Assembly (NCBI RefSeq): GCF_001424405.1
Contig: NZ_LMPS01000005.1
Location: 248,001 to 312,000 of the forward strand
Direction of reading: 5' to 3'
Length of the DNA: 64,000 bases
Source: Dyadobacter sp. Leaf189
GTDB lineage: Bacteria; Bacteroidota; Bacteroidia; Cytophagales; Spirosomataceae
Below, one piece after another: positions 59,181 through 64,000 of the stretch. Each line of letters begins with the position of its first letter. Position 1 is the stretch's first letter. The notes beneath the pieces are model-generated. The model worked only from the letters and a program-made list of their open reading frames with translations, was not told the DNA's origin and did no database searches. A program made the translations under genes and the position numbers.

Positions 59181-61346
59181 ATGGAGCACAAACCAATATT
59201 AAATTTTTCTGTTTCAACGCGTCGCATTTCGTGGATACCCATTGTTTTGCTTATGCTTTTCGGGATTCCTGCATTCAGCGAAACCATTCACCGCAAGGCA
59301 AAAGCCACGCTGACGCCCGTGGAAATGAACAGGGAAGATACATTGAAGTTTGTGCTCCAGAATGGTGAGGTGCGAACGATGGTACTGAAAGAAATTTCTT
59401 CCGATATCATTATTACGAACCTGGGCAAACTCCGCGCAGACCAGCCCGGGGGTGCAACGCTTTATCATTTCACCTGCCAGGTGCTGATAGACGGGCATTT
59501 GATAGAAATGGAACGTTACGTGGGTTCGCAGGAGAGCTTTTATGAGCCTTACGTCATCAACGGAATGCGGATCTGGTTTGACGGCGTGAACACCATCGGG
59601 CAGATCATCAAGGACGAACACGGCGGAAAAAGCAGTGAGTCGGTTCCGAAAAAGCACGCTCGTTTTGCCGTGGCTGATATGACCAAGCGCATTGCGCCGT
59701 CCAGGCTTTATCCGATGTTCCCCATGACAGAAAATCTCATCCGCATTTCGGACAGTTATAATGCCGACGATTGCTGGATGGGCGCATACAACGGATTTGA
59801 GCTCCATGGCGGACTAGATCTGAACAAGCTCGCCGGGACGCCGCATTTCACGCCTTTCCCGATCGACGACCATTATTTTGTATTCAGTCTGGAGAAAGGC
59901 GACAACAACAATCGCTGGCGGGGCATTCATACCTGGGAAAACGGCGATGTATGGAGCATTCAAAACCACCACATGCTCAACTTGCGCGTACCCGAGCATA
60001 CGCCGATCCCTGCGGGCGCATTGTACTCCGACGGATCGGGCGTACATGTCGGCGCGCACAACCATTCGCATTTTGTATTCCGGGTAAAAGCAAAGGAAGA
60101 AGCAGCGGAAATCCTGCTCGATCCGTGGATCTTGTTCTGGCAGACTTTCGAAGATAACCGTGAGCGGTCGGGCGAAACCAAGGCGATAGTGAATGCATTT
60201 CGTCCGGGCAAAACGGGCGACGCTATTTCATTTATAGGTGAGAAATCAAGGAATGAATACAAGAATGCAGGTAAGGAATTGTCTTACTACTGGACATTTG
60301 GCGACGGCAGTATTTCCATTGAGAAAAATCCAAAACACGTTTTTACCAAACCCGGCATTTATCCGGTGACATTGTTGGTTGATGATGGTATTTCAAAAAG
60401 CGCTTTTACCCAACATATTACAATTAATGGTAATGCATTAAAATCTCCGGCGGTTGCATTGGCTTGTGAAGAAGAAACTTCATTCCGCATTCGTCCGGCA
60501 CACGTCATGGATGTGTATGCATTTGAAAGAAAGTTTGTCCCGAATACGGTTCACTTTTTAGCCCGCGCCACACGGCCGCAGCCCAATGCGAAAATTGTGA
60601 ATTTGATTAATAATGGAAATGGGGTTTTAGGAAAAGTTAATGCACCGAAAATCGAATATCTGCAAGGGAAAAACTGGCTGGATTTAAAGCTGGAAGGGCA
60701 GGGGAATGAACAAAAAATTCGGGTTGCTGTCAATGCAACCGGACTGAAAGCGGGCGTTTATGCGGCGAAAGTCCGTGTTGAAATTCCGGGCACTTTAAAT
60801 GCAGTTCAATATTTTCAGGTATCACTCACTATCCCGACTTACCCGCCTGCACACAACGAAATGGGTAATTTGAAACAGGAGATCGTGGACAATGCCGATG
60901 TGCGTGAAAACCGTTTTTACGCCACGCCTTATTTCTGGATCGGGCCGGAATTTAAACGCTGGAAAGAAAAAGGTTTTCGCGATCTGTATTTAACAAACGG
61001 AGGCCGCGCCACACCGGGTGAATTTGTCAGGTTTCGCCCCGATCTAGCGGCGGGTACTTATGAGGTGCTTTTCACGGAGCAAACCCCTTTTGATCCGCAG
61101 CGCAGGGCGACTGTCGGGGACAAGAAATATTCGGTCGACAGCAGATTGAATGCAGTTCCTGCATTCACAGTAAAGATCCATTCTAAAAAGGGGACAGAAA
61201 ATATCCGGGTAAAGTCAACTGAATCGCTTTCGCTTGGAAAGTTTGAGTTCTGGGAGGGAATGGATGGTTATGTCGAGATATTGAGCGAAGGTTCCGAAGG
61301 ACAGGTGCTGGTCGACGCTATTATTTTCAGGAAAGTAGAGCAGTAA
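59181..61346 (+). CDS. Exported M23-like / PKD / golvesin-type domain protein
   Basis: About 721 residues from the ATG at 59181; the frame is open from a TTG at 59160. A signal peptide (about 18-33) precedes a segment with M23 (LytM) features: HGGLD (His209, Asp213), the GTP turn at 219-221, HSH (295-297) followed by FVFRV, and LDPW, in the order seen in zinc endopeptidases. A PKD domain follows (about 335-415, YYWTFGDGS), then a beta-rich linker and a C-terminal golvesin/xanthan-lyase-type carbohydrate-binding domain (about 590-721, AGTYEVLFTEQTPFDP and VLVDAIIFRKV). I infer a surface enzyme or binding protein for a glycan-bearing polymer; activity is not proven. It follows susD with a 40-base gap. 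Confidence 0.72.
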   Translation: MEHKPILNFSVSTRRISWIPIVLLMLFGIPAFSETIHRKAKATLTPVEMNREDTLKFVLQNGEVRTMVLKEISSDIIITNLGKLRADQPGGATLYHFTCQVLIDGHLIEMERYVGSQESFYEPYVINGMRIWFDGVNTIGQIIKDEHGGKSSESVPKKHARFAVADMTKRIAPSRLYPMFPMTENLIRISDSYNADDCWMGAYNGFELHGGLDLNKLAGTPHFTPFPIDDHYFVFSLEKGDNNNRWRGIHTWENGDVWSIQNHHMLNLRVPEHTPIPAGALYSDGSGVHVGAHNHSHFVFRVKAKEEAAEILLDPWILFWQTFEDNRERSGETKAIVNAFRPGKTGDAISFIGEKSRNEYKNAGKELSYYWTFGDGSISIEKNPKHVFTKPGIYPVTLLVDDGISKSAFTQHITINGNALKSPAVALACEEETSFRIRPAHVMDVYAFERKFVPNTVHFLARATRPQPNAKIVNLINNGNGVLGKVNAPKIEYLQGKNWLDLKLEGQGNEQKIRVAVNATGLKAGVYAAKVRVEIPGTLNAVQYFQVSLTIPTYPPAHNEMGNLKQEIVDNADVRENRFYATPYFWIGPEFKRWKEKGFRDLYLTNGGRATPGEFVRFRPDLAAGTYEVLFTEQTPFDPQRRATVGDKKYSVDSRLNAVPAFTVKIHSKKGTENIRVKSTESLSLGKFEFWEGMDGYVEILSEGSEGQVLVDAIIFRKVEQ

Positions 61347-61441
61347 GCAAACCCGAAAGTTTTGGAGGTATTGGCGGGTAGGCTATATTTACCCTGAAGT
61401 CTTAAATCAAAAAGACGCAAGGCACCGAAACCAAGCGCCAG

Positions 61442-62500
61442 ATGAAAAAGGAGAGTACCTCGCAGGGAGTAAAAGAAATTGCCAGACGTGCTAATGTATC
61501 CACCGCAACCGTGGACCGTGTGCTGCACAACCGTACCGGTGTTTCTGAAAAAACCAAAAAGCGGATCAACGAGATCATCAAGGAACTGGATTACCAGCCC
61601 AATCTGCTGGCAAGCCGCCTTGCTTCCAAAAAGATCATCAGTATCGCTGCGGTAATCCCGAAGGTATCGGAGGAAACCAACTTCTGGGAGGCGCCTTTGC
61701 GTGGTGTGAAAAGGGCGGAAGCAGAAATAAAGCAGTATGGCGTACACACGCAGGTCTTCTTTTTTGATCTGAACGACAAGGATTCTTTTTCCAGCACGAT
61801 CGCCGAGGTACTGCGCGGGGATTTTCAGGGGGTGTTGATCTCGCCCTCCTATATTGAAGAGACCAAAAAGTTTGCGGCACAATGCGCCGAGCGCAAAATC
61901 CCATTCGTATTTCTGGATTCGGACATTCCCGATCTTCACAGTCTTTCCTACATTGGCCCGCACCTGTTCAAGAGCGGCTATGTTGGTGCGAAGCTGCTCA
62001 CTTACCGGCTGGACCGCAACAAGAAAATCCTGATCATTAACATCTCCAAAGAGATTGACAATTTCAACTACCAAAAAATAGAGGAAGGTTTCAGAGGCTA
62101 CTTTGCCGACCGTGGACAGCCTATGGAGATTGTCAGGATTGATATCCGGGAAACCGACTACCAGTCCGTCGCCAGGCACCTTACCTATGTTTTTCATTTG
62201 AATAAAGATATAGGCGCTGCATTCGTGACCAATTCACGCGTGCATACGGTCGCTTCTTTCCTGAAAAACAGTCACCGCACGCATGTATCGCTGATCGGCT
62301 TTGATTTTGTGACGGAAAATGTATCCTATCTTGAAAACAATGTCATCGATTTCCTGATCTGCCACCGCCCCGAAGAGCAGGGGTATCGGGGTATTATGGC
62401 CCTTTATCAGAAACTGGTTGTCAATGCGCCTGTGAGCAAGCTGAGCTATATGCCCATTGACATCGTTACCAAGGAAAACTACGAGTTTTACCAGAATTAG
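61442..62500 (+). CDS. LacI-family transcriptional regulator
   Basis: A 352-residue DNA-binding protein. The N-terminal LacI headpiece (about 9-60) reads VKEIARRANVSTATVDRVLHNRTGVSEKTKKRI and has the hinge QPNLLASRLASKK. The effector domain (about 65-345) is a type-1 periplasmic-binding fold with GVLISPSYIEETK, FLDSDIP and GYVGAKLL. The palindrome 124 bases after its stop, at the promoter of the transporter gene, is a strong candidate operator. A near-consensus TATATTTA box lies about 50 bases before the start. The effector is probably a sugar or sugar phosphate. Confidence 0.93.
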   Translation: MKKESTSQGVKEIARRANVSTATVDRVLHNRTGVSEKTKKRINEIIKELDYQPNLLASRLASKKIISIAAVIPKVSEETNFWEAPLRGVKRAEAEIKQYGVHTQVFFFDLNDKDSFSSTIAEVLRGDFQGVLISPSYIEETKKFAAQCAERKIPFVFLDSDIPDLHSLSYIGPHLFKSGYVGAKLLTYRLDRNKKILIINISKEIDNFNYQKIEEGFRGYFADRGQPMEIVRIDIRETDYQSVARHLTYVFHLNKDIGAAFVTNSRVHTVASFLKNSHRTHVSLIGFDFVTENVSYLENNVIDFLICHRPEEQGYRGIMALYQKLVVNAPVSKLSYMPIDIVTKENYEFYQN

Positions 62501-62619
62501 CCTTTCAGTACTACATAATGCAATACGGTCTCTTCGCGCTAGAACATAGGCCGATCAAAAAAACTTGCAGAATTTTCTGGATATAAATCCTCTGAAATTA
62601 GAATTATTAAATTCTTTTC

Positions 62620-62627
62620 TATCTTTA
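62620..62627 (+). promoter_or_regulatory. -7 promoter-like box TATCTTTA of the transporter gene
   Basis: It matches TAnnTTTG at all but the last position. It overlaps the left half of the palindrome at 62624-62645, so repressor binding would block the promoter directly. The transporter ATG is 71 bases downstream. Confidence 0.4.
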
Positions 62628-62645
62628 CGGGCACGTGCCCGTAAA
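62624..62645 (+). promoter_or_regulatory. 22-bp perfect palindrome, candidate LacI-type operator
   Basis: Two half-sites TTTACGGGCAC meet at a central CACGTG and are exactly complementary over 11 bases. It is in the intergenic gap downstream of the LacI-family gene and ahead of the transporter gene, overlapping the putative -7 box. The central symmetry without a spacer is typical of LacI operators. No second copy was noticed in the window. Confidence 0.6.
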
Positions 62646-62698
62646 TTCTTTTAACAAGCCTGTGGACGTCTCTCAAAACACCTTTTGCCTCGAACAAT

Positions 62699-63925
62699 AT
62701 GATGAAAGAACAAACCCTCAGGTGGCTCAAATCACTAGGCCCGGGAATGATCACTGCCGCATTGGTTTTCGGACCGAGCAAGATGACCATTACTTCGAAG
62801 CTCGGCGCGGTTTACGGCTATTCCCTTTTATGGATCGTCGTGGTGGCAATCCTGTTCATGGCAGTATTCACCGCCATGTCGACCCGCATCGGGGTGGCTA
62901 CCAATCAGTCTTTGCTGGCTTCGGTAAAGCATAAGTGGGGCAATGCGGCCTCCGTAGCAATGGGCCTGGGTGTTTTTCTGGTAGCCACTTCGTTTCAGGC
63001 GGGCAATTCGATCGGACTGGGTATTGCGCTGGGCGAGCTGTATGATACTTCACCGGTACCCTGGATCATTGTCTTCAATGGATTAGGCATCGGCCTGTTG
63101 TTCTTCCGAAGCTTTTATTCCGTTCTGGAACGGACCATGATCCTCCTGATCTTCTTAATGCTTTTTTCGTTTATTACGACACTGTTCTGGGCTGATCCTG
63201 ATCCTGTTAAGATCGTAAAAGGCTTTACAACACCCGTGATCCCGGAAGGTTCGCAGGGTTTGATCATTGCCTTTATGGCGTCCTGCTTTTCCATCGTGGG
63301 CGCCTTATACCAGTCGTACCTGATACAGGAAAGAATCCGTATCAATCCTGCATTGCGCAATGCCAGAAACGATAGTTCTACCGGGATTATCCTGTTGGGA
63401 GTGATGTGCAGCATTGTGATCATCTGCGCCGCAGCGATCCTGAACCCGAAAGGCATTGCAGTGAACTCGGCTTCGGATATGGCCAAGGCGCTGGAACCGA
63501 TTTTTGGTGAAAATGCGTCGACGGTATTTCTGGTGGGTTTGTTTGGTGCGGCGTTTTCGTCGCTGATCGGAAATGCTTCAGTGGGCGGGACTTTGTTAGG
63601 TGATGCACTTGGGCTGGGAAGTAATTTCAGTTCAAAGTCAGTACGTTACCTGGTTGCATTGGTCATGATCGTCGGAGCATTCATTGCGATCCGCTTCGGA
63701 AAGCTGCCGCTGGAACTCATCGTTTTTGCACAGAGCGTTACCATTTTCGTGGTTCCGTTCATAGGTACTGCCATTTATATGGTCGGCAATGACAGCAAGA
63801 TCATGGGCGACAAGGTCAATAGTCCGCTGGTAAAAGTTGTGGCAGGGATCGGCCTGCTGGTGATTTTCGGACTGGCGATCATCAATTCGAAAGAACTATT
63901 CTTTAATAATCCGCTTTTCAAATAA
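62699..63925 (+). CDS. Nramp-fold transporter with non-canonical substrate motifs
   Basis: A 408-residue inner-membrane protein with 11 predicted membrane segments. The opening WLKSLGPGMITAALVFGPSKMT is that of the Nramp family, but the metal-binding DPGN of the first segment is replaced by GPSK (residues 25-28). The M/A-P-H motif of segment 6 is missing too; the matching region reads FSIVGALYQSYLIQERI. It is therefore unlikely to carry Mn2+ or Fe2+ in the usual way. The LacI-family regulator upstream and an additional gene starting 6 bases after its stop suggest a sugar or organic substrate. The frame is complete. Confidence 0.82.
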   Translation: MMKEQTLRWLKSLGPGMITAALVFGPSKMTITSKLGAVYGYSLLWIVVVAILFMAVFTAMSTRIGVATNQSLLASVKHKWGNAASVAMGLGVFLVATSFQAGNSIGLGIALGELYDTSPVPWIIVFNGLGIGLLFFRSFYSVLERTMILLIFLMLFSFITTLFWADPDPVKIVKGFTTPVIPEGSQGLIIAFMASCFSIVGALYQSYLIQERIRINPALRNARNDSSTGIILLGVMCSIVIICAAAILNPKGIAVNSASDMAKALEPIFGENASTVFLVGLFGAAFSSLIGNASVGGTLLGDALGLGSNFSSKSVRYLVALVMIVGAFIAIRFGKLPLELIVFAQSVTIFVVPFIGTAIYMVGNDSKIMGDKVNSPLVKVVAGIGLLVIFGLAIINSKELFFNNPLFK

Positions 63926-63931
63926 CCTTTT

Positions 63932-64000
63932 ATGATTGACATCGCTTCACTGGAAGAAAAATGGCTGAGCCCGTCAGAGGCATTGATCGAGGATATCAAG
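63932..64000 (+). CDS. Start of a gene running off the right edge
   Basis: Twenty-three codons are visible from the ATG at 63932 (MIDIASLEEKWLSPSEALIEDIK). The spacing of 6 bases from the transporter stop indicates the same operon. The opening resembles the N-terminus of NAD-dependent epimerase/dehydratase-type proteins that I associate with sugar-catabolic clusters of Bacteroidota. That resemblance is from memory and too short to rely on. Confidence 0.5.
   Translation, partial: MIDIASLEEKWLSPSEALIEDIK

Noticed and set aside
61268..62197. A 309-codon minus-strand open frame
   Set aside because: It is antisense to the LacI-family gene and the 3' end of the M23-like gene, both of which have clear domains.

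Overview
The window looks like chromosomal DNA from a Bacteroidota bacterium, order Cytophagales, probably a Dyadobacter-like member of the Spirosomaceae. The genus is an inference from overall gene style and moderate GC, not a measured match. The group assignment rests on three SusC/RagA receptors (two with SusD partners), GLPGLI and DUF4374 proteins, FecR anti-sigma/ECF pairs, TAnnTTTG-type -7 promoter boxes and the scarcity of Shine-Dalgarno sequences.

Layout. 1-11098: the 5' part of a SusC-like receptor running off the left edge, an AI-2E-family membrane protein, a beta-carbonic anhydrase, an erythromycin-esterase-like exported protein, two small proteins (one SnoaL/NTF2-like), an outer-membrane barrel protein, and a TonB-type barrel receptor followed by a GLPGLI protein. 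11222-18394: a histidine kinase/OmpR-type regulator pair followed by two divergent MacB/FtsX-type permease genes; the leftward one is broken by a one-base frameshift near 14607. 18540-23953: a short-chain dehydrogenase, a DUF4374 lipoprotein with a TonB receptor (probably iron/siderophore), and a stand-alone BLUF blue-light sensor.

23972-31083 is a compact polysaccharide utilisation locus, susC-susD-GH20, on the minus strand. 31470-34686 is an AT-richer accessory island: an Rpn-type nuclease, a nucleotidyltransferase-HEPN protein and two tandem HigBA-like toxin-antitoxin pairs. 34872-45663 is a long minus-strand operon: two exported beta-propeller proteins, a GH123 beta-N-acetylgalactosaminidase-like enzyme, a DUF5107-TPR protein, an exported CE1-like esterase, a small ACT-like protein and a DeoR-family regulator. 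45768-48687 holds a DMT transporter and an S9 peptidase whose linker is partly encoded by a palindromic repeat.

48910-61346 runs on the plus strand: agaS (SIS-type sugar isomerase/deaminase), a PfkB kinase and a tagatose/fructose-bisphosphate aldolase, then an ECF sigma factor, a FecR anti-sigma factor, a SusC with an STN signalling domain, a SusD, and an exported M23-like/PKD/golvesin-type fusion protein. 61442-63925 carries a LacI-type regulator and an Nramp-fold transporter lacking the usual metal-binding motifs, with a perfect palindrome at its promoter; a further gene begins at 63932.

Working model (inference): the two operons flanking 45.7-48.7 kb, perhaps with the GH20 locus, form a system for N-acetylgalactosamine-containing glycans. 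GH123 and GH20 would release amino sugar, AgaS would convert galactosamine-6-phosphate to tagatose-6-phosphate, and the PfkB kinase and class II aldolase would finish the route. The DeoR regulator and the sigma/anti-sigma/STN-SusC relay would give cytoplasmic and outer-membrane control. No amino-sugar deacetylase (nagA/agaA) or dedicated amino-sugar permease is visible. No tRNA, rRNA, CRISPR array, insertion sequence or prophage was recognised.
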